Part shown: positions 53,275 to 62,385 of the stretch, in pieces
Position numbering within the stretch: the stretch's first letter is position 1
How the letters are laid out: each line of letters begins with the position of its first letter
NCBI GenBank assembly: GCA_965250265.1
Contig: CBDFNO010000015.1
Span: 248,001 to 312,000 of the forward strand
Direction: 5' to 3'
Origin: PRS1 sp965250265
GTDB lineage: Bacteria; Bacteroidota; Bacteroidia; Flavobacteriales; Flavobacteriaceae
Length of the DNA stretch: 64,000 nt
Notes under the pieces: generated by a model
Database searches by the model: none
The model's input: only the letters and a program-made list of their open reading frames with translations
What the model was told of the DNA's origin: nothing
Position numbers and translations under genes: made by a program

Positions 53275-54678
53275 TTCAATCAATATTTTATATTCCCAGG
53301 GCTTTAAGATTATGATTTCCGTTATAAGCTCTATTTTGGTGTCAGACATATAATTCAAATATTTACCATTTATTATATTATCAATTGTTTGCTCTTGGTT
53401 AGACATGTTTGCTAAAAAAATAACCGTATTAGCATTTTTGCTTCGTTTAAATAATAAAACATTATCATTATTGGTTTTAATAGGAGTATAAGAAGCAGCC
53501 TGTTTACCGCCATGTAATGCCAGATTTGTGTTTTTAATATTTCCTAGTTTTTTCAGTACTTCGTAATAAGTCCCTTTAGCTTTTGGGATTTGATCTTTCT
53601 CAAAAAACTTAAGTCTATAATCTAAATCATATTCTTGCCCACTATAGATAAGTGGCATTCCAGGCATTAAGTATGTTAACGCTGTAAATGTTTCTTTACT
53701 GTTTGGCATGCGTTCTTTTAATGTTCCACCCCAAGAGTTTTCATCATGGTTGGTTACAAAGTTCATATTTATACCATCTTCTAAAACAGCTTTATTTTTA
53801 AACATATATTCATCAAATGCTTTAACTGTTTTTTTTCCTTTTGAAATATCATTTAGAATATGGTGTACTTCCCATCCATAATGCATATCAAAACCATTTT
53901 GTAATAAATCTTGTTGTTCGGCCTCAGCCAACATGAACAATGGTTTTACCGTTCTTAATTCATCAGTTGCAGCTTTAAAAAAATCAACAGGCACTTTATG
54001 TGCAACATCCATTCTAAATCCATCAATATTAGCATTTTCTACCCAGTACTTCATATCAGCAATCATCTCTTTTCGCATATCTTGATTGTCATAATTCAAA
54101 TCAGCAGTATCTGTCCAACCCCAAGACATTCCTGTATCTGGATTTATTGGATCTATGATTTCACCATTTTCATTTTGTGTGTACCAATCTGGGTGTGCAG
54201 TTATCCATGGATGATCCCAACCAGTATGATTTGGCACCCAATCCAAAATAACATAAATTCCATTTTTATGGGCAGTGTCAACCATCTTTTGAAAATCAGC
54301 TTTTGTTCCAAACTCTGGATTAACAGCTTTATAATCGGAAACTGAGTAATAGCTTCCTAAATACTTTTTACGCTCTTCTTCATCTTCAATTTCGCTAGTG
54401 AACATATCTCCAGTTGCTTTTCTTTTTATTTGTGAAATTGGATTGATGGGCATTACCCAAATCACTTTCACTCCTAATTCTTTAAGTTGCGGAATATCTT
54501 TTGTAAATGCTTTAAAAGTTCCTTCGGGCGAATACTGACGAATATTAACTTCGTAAATCACAGCAGATTCCATCATCTCTGGAGATACTGCTGCAATAGC
54601 TGTTTGGTCTTCTTTCTTTTCTGTTTTGCAAGACACAAAAGCTATTAACGTTAATAATACTATTGTTAGTTTTTTCAT
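53272..54678 (-). CDS. Alpha-amylase family lipoprotein (GH13)
   Basis: A 468-residue lipoprotein (MKKLTIVLLTLIAFVSC, C17) with a GH13 catalytic barrel: VIYEVNIRQYSPEGTF, VILDWVPNHTGWDHPW (region I), IDGFRMDVAH (nucleophile Asp, about residue 220), LAEAEQQ (acid/base Glu region, about 251) and NFVTNHDENSW (region IV, about 312). It likely hydrolyses maltodextrins at the cell envelope. Last gene of the operon; four bases after the previous GH13 gene. Confidence 0.92.
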   Translation of the reverse strand: MKKLTIVLLTLIAFVSCKTEKKEDQTAIAAVSPEMMESAVIYEVNIRQYSPEGTFKAFTKDIPQLKELGVKVIWVMPINPISQIKRKATGDMFTSEIEDEEERKKYLGSYYSVSDYKAVNPEFGTKADFQKMVDTAHKNGIYVILDWVPNHTGWDHPWITAHPDWYTQNENGEIIDPINPDTGMSWGWTDTADLNYDNQDMRKEMIADMKYWVENANIDGFRMDVAHKVPVDFFKAATDELRTVKPLFMLAEAEQQDLLQNGFDMHYGWEVHHILNDISKGKKTVKAFDEYMFKNKAVLEDGINMNFVTNHDENSWGGTLKERMPNSKETFTALTYLMPGMPLIYSGQEYDLDYRLKFFEKDQIPKAKGTYYEVLKKLGNIKNTNLALHGGKQAASYTPIKTNNDNVLLFKRSKNANTVIFLANMSNQEQTIDNIINGKYLNYMSDTKIELITEIIILKPWEYKILIE

Positions 54679-54681
54679 TTT

Positions 54682-56610
54682 TTATTTTATTTTTTTGGTA
54701 GTTAAAAGTGTAACTCCTTTCGAGTTAAGATTTAATTTGCTATCCCAAATGAATTCTACATTTGTAACAATATTTTTAAGTGTTTTTCCATTCAATCCAA
54801 CTTCTTCAAAACGACTTAAGCCTAAATTAATTGGCTCTTCGTTTTTGTTGAAAATCAAAACAACAACCTCATCTTCTAATATTCTGAAAAGTATATAAAT
54901 ACCCTTTTCAGGCGCAAAATGAATTGTTTTACCTTCGTGAATGGCTTTACTATTTTTTCTATAATTCAATATTTTCTTAAGAAACAATTGCATGTCCTTT
55001 TGAGCTTCGGTCAATCCATCACCAGTAAAAGCATTAACAGCATCTCCTTGCCAACCTCCAGGAAAATCTGTTCTGATTAGACCATGATCTCCTGGTTTTT
55101 CAAAATCATCCATGATTATTTCGGTACCGTAATATAATTGCGGAATTCGAGGTAAGGTTAAAATAGTTGCAAGTGCCATTTTTGTATTATTTATATCTCC
55201 TTTTAATTGAGTGAAGATGCGACTCATATCATGATTGTCTGGGAACAACATAATATCCTTGGGACTTGCATAAGCAAAATCATTTGCTAAACCTTCATAT
55301 ATTTTTATCAATCCTTTATCCCAGGATTCATCATCATTTAAAGCTTGAACAATATTAGATTGCATCGCAAAATCCATTGATGATCTTAAATTAGAATTAT
55401 AACCATCTTTATTTTTTGCACCATCTTGCCAATAACCTATAAGTAAAGGGTTATAACTCCATTCCTCGCCAACAATACTGAAGTTTGGATATTCATTCAT
55501 AATAGCTCCAGCCCAATTACTCATAAACTCTTTATCTGGATAAGGATAGGTATCCTGTCTTATTCCTGATAATCCAGCAGTCTCAATCCACCAAATACTA
55601 TTTTGTATAATATAGTTTGCCATAAATGGGTTACGTTGATTTAAATCTGGCATACTATCAACAAACCATCCATCGGTCATACCTTCTTTATCAATTTGAG
55701 AGGCATATATATCTTGATTACTAGTTCTTCTATGATTAGAATATTTGGTTTTGGCTTTGTTTTCGAATCCTTCCTGATAATTAATCCAATCCTTAAAAGG
55801 CAAATCCTTCATCCACCAATGCTCAAACCCACAATGATTAGCCACTTGATCCATTATTAATTTAATTCCTTTTTCTCCAGCACTAGCTGCAAACTCGATA
55901 TAATCTTCAATAGTGCCAAATCGCGGATCTACTTTGTAAAAGTCGGTCATTGCGTAACCATGATATGATCCTTGATACATATCATTGATCAATAGAGGGC
56001 AAGACCAAATGGCTGTAAATCCCATATCATCTATATAGTCTAAATGATCCGTAATACCTTTAATATCGCCACCATGTCTTGCATAATTATCCTGCCTATC
56101 TATTTTGGTTTCGTTTAAACCTTCAATAATGTCATTTGAATAATCACCATTTACAAAGCGATCTGGTGTTATAAGGTAGATAGCATCCGAGCTGTTAAAC
56201 CCAATGAATTCATCAGAAATTTTTTTTCTACTCTTTAATTCGTATGTATGTACTTTTTCATCTCTGCGCTCATTTTTAAAAATAATGTCGAATTTTCCCG
56301 ATTTTGCGATTTCAGATATGTTTAAATCAATAAATAAATAATTTGGACTTGTACCTTTATGAACTTTTACTATTGTAACTCCAGGATAAGAAATTTCCGG
56401 TGTCCAATTTTTAATATTCTCCTCCTTAACTAATAATTGCAGCTTAGAATTTTTTAATCCAACCCACCAATTGGGAGGTTCAACTCTTTCCAAAAAAGAA
56501 TTTGATACTTTAACTTCACTATTTTTTATATTGCCTTCACTTTCTTTATGTTTACATGAAGCAATTAAAAGAACTAAAAAAACAATAAAAACATTTGTTA
56601 TTGATTTCAT
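54682..56610 (-). CDS. GH13 cyclomaltodextrinase/neopullulanase-like lipoprotein
   Basis: A 642-residue lipoprotein (MKSITNVFIVFLVLLIASC, C19). An N-terminal immunoglobulin-like module (about 35-140: VEPPNWWVGLKNSKLQLLV) of cyclomaltodextrinases precedes the GH13 barrel: MDQVANHCGFEHWWM, SGIRQDTYPYPDKE (nucleophile Asp, about 349), VGEEW (acid/base Glu, about 381) and FPDNHDMSR (about 459). Arrangement matches SusA-type enzymes. It should cut imported or surface maltodextrin. Five bases after the GH65 gene. Confidence 0.92.
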   Translation of the reverse strand: MKSITNVFIVFLVLLIASCKHKESEGNIKNSEVKVSNSFLERVEPPNWWVGLKNSKLQLLVKEENIKNWTPEISYPGVTIVKVHKGTSPNYLFIDLNISEIAKSGKFDIIFKNERRDEKVHTYELKSRKKISDEFIGFNSSDAIYLITPDRFVNGDYSNDIIEGLNETKIDRQDNYARHGGDIKGITDHLDYIDDMGFTAIWSCPLLINDMYQGSYHGYAMTDFYKVDPRFGTIEDYIEFAASAGEKGIKLIMDQVANHCGFEHWWMKDLPFKDWINYQEGFENKAKTKYSNHRRTSNQDIYASQIDKEGMTDGWFVDSMPDLNQRNPFMANYIIQNSIWWIETAGLSGIRQDTYPYPDKEFMSNWAGAIMNEYPNFSIVGEEWSYNPLLIGYWQDGAKNKDGYNSNLRSSMDFAMQSNIVQALNDDESWDKGLIKIYEGLANDFAYASPKDIMLFPDNHDMSRIFTQLKGDINNTKMALATILTLPRIPQLYYGTEIIMDDFEKPGDHGLIRTDFPGGWQGDAVNAFTGDGLTEAQKDMQLFLKKILNYRKNSKAIHEGKTIHFAPEKGIYILFRILEDEVVVLIFNKNEEPINLGLSRFEEVGLNGKTLKNIVTNVEFIWDSKLNLNSKGVTLLTTKKIK

Positions 56611-56614
56611 AATA

Positions 56615-58921
56615 TTAAATTTTTATCAAATTATTGGGTGTAATTGTTATTGGTATATCATTAACTAAAATTTGTAACTCTTCATTTCCTTCTAATTCAA
56701 AATTGGTTTCGTTTTGACAAACATTCACTTTTATAATTTGATTTCTGAAATTGATTTTAAAAGAATAAGATTTCCACTGCTTTGGAATTTTTGGTGAGAA
56801 TGATAGCATATCATTTTTTACTCTCATACCGCCAAAACCTTCAACAATACTCATCCAAGTTCCAGCCATACTTGTTATATGTAGTCCTTCATCAACTTCA
56901 TTATTATAATCGTCTAAATCTAATCGTGATGTGCGTAAATAAAACTTATAGGCTTGCTCCATTCTATCTAATTTTGATGCCTGAATACTATGCACACAAG
57001 GCGACAAAGAGGATTCATGAACTGTATATGGCTCATAAAAATCAAAATGACGTTGTAGTTCTTCTTGTGTAAAATCGTCTTCAAAAAAGTAGAAACCTTG
57101 CAAAACATCTGCTTGCTTTATATAAGGCGAGCGTAAAATCCTGTCCCAAGACCATTTTTGGTTTATTGGTCTTTGCGATTTATCTAAATTGGCTACAGTA
57201 ATCAATTCTTTATCTAAAAAGCCATCTTGCTGTAAATACACCTTGTACTCATCAGAATACGGAAAATACATGTTGTCAGCGACATCTTTCCATGTATTTA
57301 TTTCGGCTTTAGGCAATTTAGCTCTGTTCATAATTCTTGTATAATCAGTACTAAAATTATCTTCAATATTTTGAATATTTTCAATTGTATATTTAATACA
57401 CCATTGAGCTAAATAATTTGTATAAAAATTATTATTTACATTATTTTCATATTCATTAGGTCCTGTAACACCAAGTATTACCCATTTTTCATTTTTAGTA
57501 GAATAGGTTGTTCTTTGTTGCCAAAAGCGAGCAATAGCAATTAGAACTTCAAGTCCCTTTTCTCTAATATAGCTATAATCTCCTGTAAAGCGTGTGTAGT
57601 TATAAATAGCAAATGCTATGGCTCCATTTCTATGAATTTCTTCGAATGTAATTTCCCATTCATTATGGCATTCTTCGCCATTCATGGTTACCATAGGATA
57701 TAAAGCTGCTCCAGTATTAAACCCTAATTTTTCAGCATTTTCAATGGCTTTATTTAAATGATTATACCGATATGTTAAAAGGTTTCTTGCAACATACTTG
57801 TCTTTTGTAGCCATATAAAAAGGGATGCAATAGGCTTCGGTATCCCAGTAAGTGCTCCCTCCATATTTTTCACCAGTAAATCCTTTTGGACCAATATTTA
57901 ATCTTGCATCTTTACCCAAATAGGTTTGATTTAATTGAAAAATGTTGAATCGAATACCTTGCTGTGCTTTTACGTCTCCATCTATAGTAATATCTGCCTT
58001 ATCCCAAATTTTTGCCCATGACTTTTTTTGTTGTTCCAGAAGTTTATTAAACCCAATTGCTGATGCTTTTTTGAGCACACATTTTGAGGCTTCAATTAAA
58101 TTTTCTTTATCATGATTTAGCGACACTGTATATCCACCAAACTTAGTAAGGGTTAAAGTCTCACCTTGTTTTACTTCATTTTCATATTGGAACTCAATAT
58201 AATTAAAATAGGTATCTATTCTTTTTTCTTGTTCTAATACTTTTCCATTTAAAGATAATTGTGTTTCCATGGCTGTACACACATAAAAATGAGTTTTCAT
58301 GGTATGCGATACTATAAAAGCATGGCCATCTTTATGATTTACACTTAAAGTGTTCCAAAATTTATCATCCCAATTGGTGTCTTCGTTAGTAATACCACAA
58401 TCCAAGTATGGGCTGAAATTAACTTTAGCTGAAGTATTTAATGGTGTTATCGAATATTTAATTGCTCCCACTTCATCTAAATCTAAACTTAAAAAACGAA
58501 GTACTTCTACTTTGACCGTAATATTGTTTTGTAATGTAGCTTCAAAGGTTCTTTTGTACCAACCTTCTTGCATATTGAGTTCTCTTTTAAAATTCTTAAT
58601 GGACTTACATTTAAATAAGTCTAATGGCTCATTATTTACAAAGACATTGATCCCAATCCAATTAGGTGCATTTAGTACTTTAGCAAAATACTCTGGATAT
58701 CCGTTCTTCCACCAACCTACTCTTGTTTTATCTGGATAATATACTCCAGCTATGTAACTCCCTTGAAAAGTTGAACCTGAATATTGCTCTTCAAAATTGG
58801 CACGTTGCCCCATAGCTCCATTACCTAAACTGAACAAACTTTCAGAAGATTTAACTTGTTCTGCATCAAATCCTTCTTCAATTATGGACCAATTATTTGG
58901 TTTTATATAATCTTGATTCAT
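56615..58921 (-). CDS. GH65 disaccharide phosphorylase (probably maltose phosphorylase)
   Basis: A 768-residue GH65 enzyme: LFSLGNGAMGQRANFEE, GFTGEKYGGSTYWDTEAYCIPFYM and VTGPNEYENNVNNNFYTN with the general-acid glutamate (NEY, about residue 488), plus HESSLSPCVHSI and GLHITSMAGTW. The phosphorylase converts maltose and phosphate to glucose and beta-glucose-1-phosphate. The adjacent beta-phosphoglucomutase gene (four-base overlap) uses exactly that product, supporting maltose phosphorylase over trehalose hydrolase; kojibiose-type specificity cannot be excluded from sequence. Confidence 0.92.
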   Translation of the reverse strand: MNQDYIKPNNWSIIEEGFDAEQVKSSESLFSLGNGAMGQRANFEEQYSGSTFQGSYIAGVYYPDKTRVGWWKNGYPEYFAKVLNAPNWIGINVFVNNEPLDLFKCKSIKNFKRELNMQEGWYKRTFEATLQNNITVKVEVLRFLSLDLDEVGAIKYSITPLNTSAKVNFSPYLDCGITNEDTNWDDKFWNTLSVNHKDGHAFIVSHTMKTHFYVCTAMETQLSLNGKVLEQEKRIDTYFNYIEFQYENEVKQGETLTLTKFGGYTVSLNHDKENLIEASKCVLKKASAIGFNKLLEQQKKSWAKIWDKADITIDGDVKAQQGIRFNIFQLNQTYLGKDARLNIGPKGFTGEKYGGSTYWDTEAYCIPFYMATKDKYVARNLLTYRYNHLNKAIENAEKLGFNTGAALYPMVTMNGEECHNEWEITFEEIHRNGAIAFAIYNYTRFTGDYSYIREKGLEVLIAIARFWQQRTTYSTKNEKWVILGVTGPNEYENNVNNNFYTNYLAQWCIKYTIENIQNIEDNFSTDYTRIMNRAKLPKAEINTWKDVADNMYFPYSDEYKVYLQQDGFLDKELITVANLDKSQRPINQKWSWDRILRSPYIKQADVLQGFYFFEDDFTQEELQRHFDFYEPYTVHESSLSPCVHSIQASKLDRMEQAYKFYLRTSRLDLDDYNNEVDEGLHITSMAGTWMSIVEGFGGMRVKNDMLSFSPKIPKQWKSYSFKINFRNQIIKVNVCQNETNFELEGNEELQILVNDIPITITPNNLIKI

Positions 58922-59592
58922 TCTATTGTTTTCTTTTCTTCATTCATGATTCTGTCTAAAAATTTTGTATTTATTTCAGTAAAATCTTTAAATACAAAAT
59001 CAGCTTCATTTAATATTGACGTATTGCCAATGCCTATACTAATCATATTAGCATTATTTGCAGCTTGAATTCCTGCAACCGAGTCTTCAAAAACAACACA
59101 ATCTTCAGCCTGTATTTGTAAACCATTTGCTGCTTTTAAAAACACTTCTGGATTAGGTTTTGCTTTTGAAACATCATTCCCATCTACAATTATTTCAAAT
59201 TGTTCAAATAGTTTAACTTTTTTTAATATTACTCTTGCATTTTTACTTGCCGACCCAAGAGCTATAACTTGTTGTTTGGCTGTCAAATAATCTAATATTT
59301 TTGTAACATCTTGAAGAGTTTCACTTTCATCCATCTTGTCTATATAAGTAAGGTAATCGTTATTTTTTCTTGCCATAAGTTCCATAAACTCATCATCTAA
59401 AAGGGTTTTATTTCCCCATTCTAGAATCTTTTCTAAAGAACGTGTTCTACTAATACCTTTTAAATGTTCGTTTTGTTCTTCGGAAAAATCTATACCAATA
59501 CTGTTGGCTAATTTTTTCCATGCCAGATAATGGTACTTTGCTGTATCGACAATGACACCATCGAGGTCAAATATGAATCCTTTTTTATTCAT
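58918..59592 (-). CDS. pgmB: Beta-phosphoglucomutase
   Basis: A 224-residue HAD-family protein: GFIFDLDGVIVDTAKYHYLAWKKLA with nucleophile D9 and acid/base D11, the cap residues LKGISRTRSLE, ALGSASKNA (motif II Ser/Thr), KAKPNPEVFLKAA (motif III Lys) and CVVFEDSVAGIQAANNA (motif IV). Motif set and cap match beta-PGM, which isomerises beta-G1P to G6P. It overlaps the GH65 phosphorylase and follows the MFS gene by three bases. Cytosolic. Confidence 0.95.
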   Translation of the reverse strand: MNKKGFIFDLDGVIVDTAKYHYLAWKKLANSIGIDFSEEQNEHLKGISRTRSLEKILEWGNKTLLDDEFMELMARKNNDYLTYIDKMDESETLQDVTKILDYLTAKQQVIALGSASKNARVILKKVKLFEQFEIIVDGNDVSKAKPNPEVFLKAANGLQIQAEDCVVFEDSVAGIQAANNANMISIGIGNTSILNEADFVFKDFTEINTKFLDRIMNEEKKTIE

Positions 59593-59595
59593 TTT

Positions 59596-60969
59596 TTAAA
59601 TGTCGTCTGCTTGATATGTTATTGCATTCTTATTTGTAATTAATAAATTACTTAACCCTGCAATAATTAAACTTATACCTGCTACAGTCATTGCATTTAT
59701 GGTCTCTTCTCCTAATAATCCAGAAACAAAATTGATACCTCCAAGTGCTGCTATAATTTGCGGAATTACAATAAACATATTGAATATACCCATAAACATT
59801 CCCATTTTTTTAGGATCTACCGAACTTGATAACATTGCATATGGCATTGATAAAATACTTCCCCATGCAAGTCCTATTAGCACAAAACAGTATTTTAAAT
59901 TATCTGGTGAAGTATAGTACATTAATAAGAAACCTAATCCACCAAGGATCAATGAAGCCATATGCACAAATTTTCGATTTATTCTTCTTCTTGAAGTGTA
60001 AAATGTTAGAAGAAGTGCAAATACCATTGATGATAGACCATAAACTCCCATTGCAGAACCTACCAAATTTGAGGATTCTTGAAATGCTGTATTTGCAGTA
60101 TCAAAAGCTGCTTTTTGAATTGAATTAGTCATGTTGTACGTTGATTCAATTGGCATTGGTGTTTGGAATACATGCTCTGTAAGCGCAGGATTTGCCAAAC
60201 TCCACATGGTGAAAAATGCAAACCATGAAAAAAATTGAATAACTCCTAACTTTTTCATTGTTAATGGCATATTCCCAATATTGTTTAATATATCTGGAAT
60301 GAATTGATTTTTTTTTGCTTTTTCTCTTTCAAATTCTTCCATATCTTCTGGAGGATATTCCGAAGTTGTAAAAACGGTGTATAATACACTTACAAAAAAC
60401 ACAAAGGCTCCAATTGCAAAAGCTACTTTTACAGACATTGGAATAACACCTGAATCTGCCGAATTGCTTACTCCAAGTTTTGATACCATCCAAGGCAAAT
60501 TACTTGCTATCCAAGTTCCTATTCCAATAATTAATGCTTGGACAACAAATCCGTAAGACCGTTGTGATTCTGGAAGTTTGTCAGCTACTAAAGCTCTAAA
60601 CGGTTCCATAGAAATATTTATGGAAGCATCTAGAACCCATAAAAATCCTGCCGCTACCCAAAGCGCTGGAGAATGTGGTACAAAGAATAGAGCCAGAGAA
60701 CTTAAAACAGCTCCAACTAAAAAGTAAGGTCTTCGTCGTCCCCATTTTACGCTCCAAGTACGATCACTCATATAACCAATTATTGGTTGAACCAATAATC
60801 CTGTTAATGGAGCAGCAATCCATAACATAGGAATATCTCCTTGATCTGCACCTAATGTTTGAAATATTCGAGACATGAATCCACCTTGTAAAGCAAATCC
60901 AAATTGAATTCCTAGAAAACCAAAACTCATGTTCCAAATTTCCCAAAAACCTAGTGTACGCTTTTGCAT
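59596..60969 (-). CDS. MFS sugar transporter (SLC45/maltose-type)
   Basis: A 457-residue membrane protein with about 12 helices and signature IGYMSDRTWSVKWGRRRPYFLVGAVLSS after helix 2 (sugar-proton symporter/GPH-SLC45 type), LWVLDASINISMEPFRALVADKLPESQR, and SMPYAMLSSSVDPKKMGMFMGIFN. It should take maltose or maltodextrin across the inner membrane. First gene of the operon; its 129-bp leader contains two overlapping hairpins (60994-61052) and no LacI-type palindrome. Confidence 0.9.
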   Translation of the reverse strand: MQKRTLGFWEIWNMSFGFLGIQFGFALQGGFMSRIFQTLGADQGDIPMLWIAAPLTGLLVQPIIGYMSDRTWSVKWGRRRPYFLVGAVLSSLALFFVPHSPALWVAAGFLWVLDASINISMEPFRALVADKLPESQRSYGFVVQALIIGIGTWIASNLPWMVSKLGVSNSADSGVIPMSVKVAFAIGAFVFFVSVLYTVFTTSEYPPEDMEEFEREKAKKNQFIPDILNNIGNMPLTMKKLGVIQFFSWFAFFTMWSLANPALTEHVFQTPMPIESTYNMTNSIQKAAFDTANTAFQESSNLVGSAMGVYGLSSMVFALLLTFYTSRRRINRKFVHMASLILGGLGFLLMYYTSPDNLKYCFVLIGLAWGSILSMPYAMLSSSVDPKKMGMFMGIFNMFIVIPQIIAALGGINFVSGLLGEETINAMTVAGISLIIAGLSNLLITNKNAITYQADDI

Positions 60970-60993
60970 AATAGTACGTTTAAATTAATACTA

Positions 60994-61052
60994 TTTGATA
61001 AGCGAAAAGACTTATCAAAACTTATGTGAGAAGTGAAAATATAAGTTTTGAT
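60994..61052 (-). promoter_or_regulatory. Two overlapping, mutually exclusive hairpins in the maltodextrin operon leader
   Basis: TTTGATAAG (60994-61002) pairs with CTTATCAAA (61011-61019) around an eight-base loop. ATCAAAACTTAT (61014-61025) pairs perfectly with ATAAGTTTTGAT (61041-61052) around a 15-base loop. Both need the same bases 61014-61019, so only one can form at a time. On the minus strand the distal hairpin is made first, then the proximal one, 25 bases before the start codon. A switch or repressor site is inferred. Confidence 0.6.
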
Positions 61053-61098
61053 TAGGTTGTAAAGATATAAAAGTTTTTAAATATTCAAAGTTTAATTT

Positions 61099-62151
61099 CT
61101 ATTTCGTAGATTCTCTTTCAATAAGTTCGGTCTCAATAATCACTGTTTGGTAGTGCTCTTCTTCCTCTTCATTTTCTATATCAATCTCTAATTTATCAAT
61201 CAACAATTCGGCTGATTTTTCGCCCATTTGTTGAGCATGTTGACTCACTGTTGTAAGTGATGGAGCAGCATGTTTTGACAACATACCATCAGTAAAGCAA
61301 ATTACCTGAATATCTTCAGGAATCTTAAATCCTAGTTTTCTGGTTACACTCATAGCTGTTAGAGCATATAACTCGTTTACAGCAAAAATAGCATCTAAAT
61401 CCTTATTTTTTTTGAATATCATCTCTATCTCTTCTTCCAATACTCCTAAATGATCTTCAGATATGAGTTTATCATCAACTTTTAAAATCAAACTTGAATT
61501 TGGAGATATTTCATTATCTTCTAATGCTTCTAAATATCCTTTTGTTCGTAATCTGCCAACACTAACATAATCTTTAGTTGTTAATATAGCTATTTTTTTA
61601 CAGCCTACCGAAATTAATTTTTCAACCGCTTTTTTGGCTCCAATTAAATCATCTACAATTACTTTATCACAACTAACTTCATTAACAACTCTATCAAACA
61701 TTACAATAGGTATTCCCTGATTTATAGATTCTATAAAATGATGATAATCCTGCTGTCGCATAGTTTCTTTGGCAATAGATAAAATAAACCCATCTATACT
61801 ACCATTAGCTAACATTTCCATATTAATAACTTCAGTATCAAAAGATTCATTAGACAAAGCAACAATAACATTATAGCCTCTCTTGTTTGCCTCCATTTCA
61901 ATACCTCTAATAACCTTTGAGAAAAAATAATCTACTATTTCTGGAATAATAACACCAATTGTTTTTGTCTTACGATTTTTTAAGCTTAAAGCTATATTGT
62001 TAGGTTTATAATTATAAAGTTTAGCGAAAGCTTGAACTTTTTCTCTAGTGTCTTCGCTAATTTCTTTACTGTTTCTTAATGCTTTAGAAACAGTTGAAAT
62101 TGATACATCTAATTCTCTTGCAATTTGTTTTAATGTTACTTTTCTTTTCAT
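61099..62151 (-). CDS. LacI-family transcriptional regulator
   Basis: A 350-residue regulator. The N-terminal helix-turn-helix is VTLKQIARELDVSISTVSKALRNSKEISEDTREKVQAFAKLYNYKPN, then hinge and periplasmic-binding-like sensor (TIGVIIPEIVDYFFSKVIRGIE, PIVMFDRV, ILTTKDYVSVGRLRTKGYLEAL, VICFTDGMLS). It lies between the maltodextrin operon and divergent SusC receptor gene, so maltose-type regulation is likely. A matching CG-centred palindrome is at 62263-62276. Ligand not deducible. Confidence 0.93.
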   Translation of the reverse strand: MKRKVTLKQIARELDVSISTVSKALRNSKEISEDTREKVQAFAKLYNYKPNNIALSLKNRKTKTIGVIIPEIVDYFFSKVIRGIEMEANKRGYNVIVALSNESFDTEVINMEMLANGSIDGFILSIAKETMRQQDYHHFIESINQGIPIVMFDRVVNEVSCDKVIVDDLIGAKKAVEKLISVGCKKIAILTTKDYVSVGRLRTKGYLEALEDNEISPNSSLILKVDDKLISEDHLGVLEEEIEMIFKKNKDLDAIFAVNELYALTAMSVTRKLGFKIPEDIQVICFTDGMLSKHAAPSLTTVSQHAQQMGEKSAELLIDKLEIDIENEEEEEHYQTVIIETELIERESTK

Positions 62152-62385
62152 TTATTATTTAAGCATTAACGTATAGACAATAAAGATATCACTTTATTAT
62201 TTGTAGGTTATATTTACTAGGATTGTAGTTGTAATCTCGAAAAATTAAAAAAGTTTTCAACACGAAAACGTTTGCGTAAAAAATCACTTTGTTTACTATT
62301 GAGCCTTTTCTTAAAATTTATTTAGATTTAACCTCGAGAAGTGGAAATATAACAAACTTTAATTAAACTAATTTAATAGTATTGT
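62152..62385. other. Divergent control region between lacI and susC
   Basis: A 234-bp AT-rich gap holding the operator palindrome at 62263-62276. A possible Bacteroidetes promoter for susC is TTG at about 62299-62301 followed by a poor TATTTAGA box 17 bases later. No gene seen. Confidence 0.5.
62263..62276. promoter_or_regulatory. LacI-family operator palindrome
   Basis: CGAAAACGTTTGCG is symmetric (CGnAAACGTTTnCG) around the central CG, the layout bound by LacI/GalR/CcpA-type regulators. It lies 123 bases upstream of the susC ATG and 112 bases upstream of the divergent lacI start, near the middle of their intergenic region. Confidence 0.75.
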
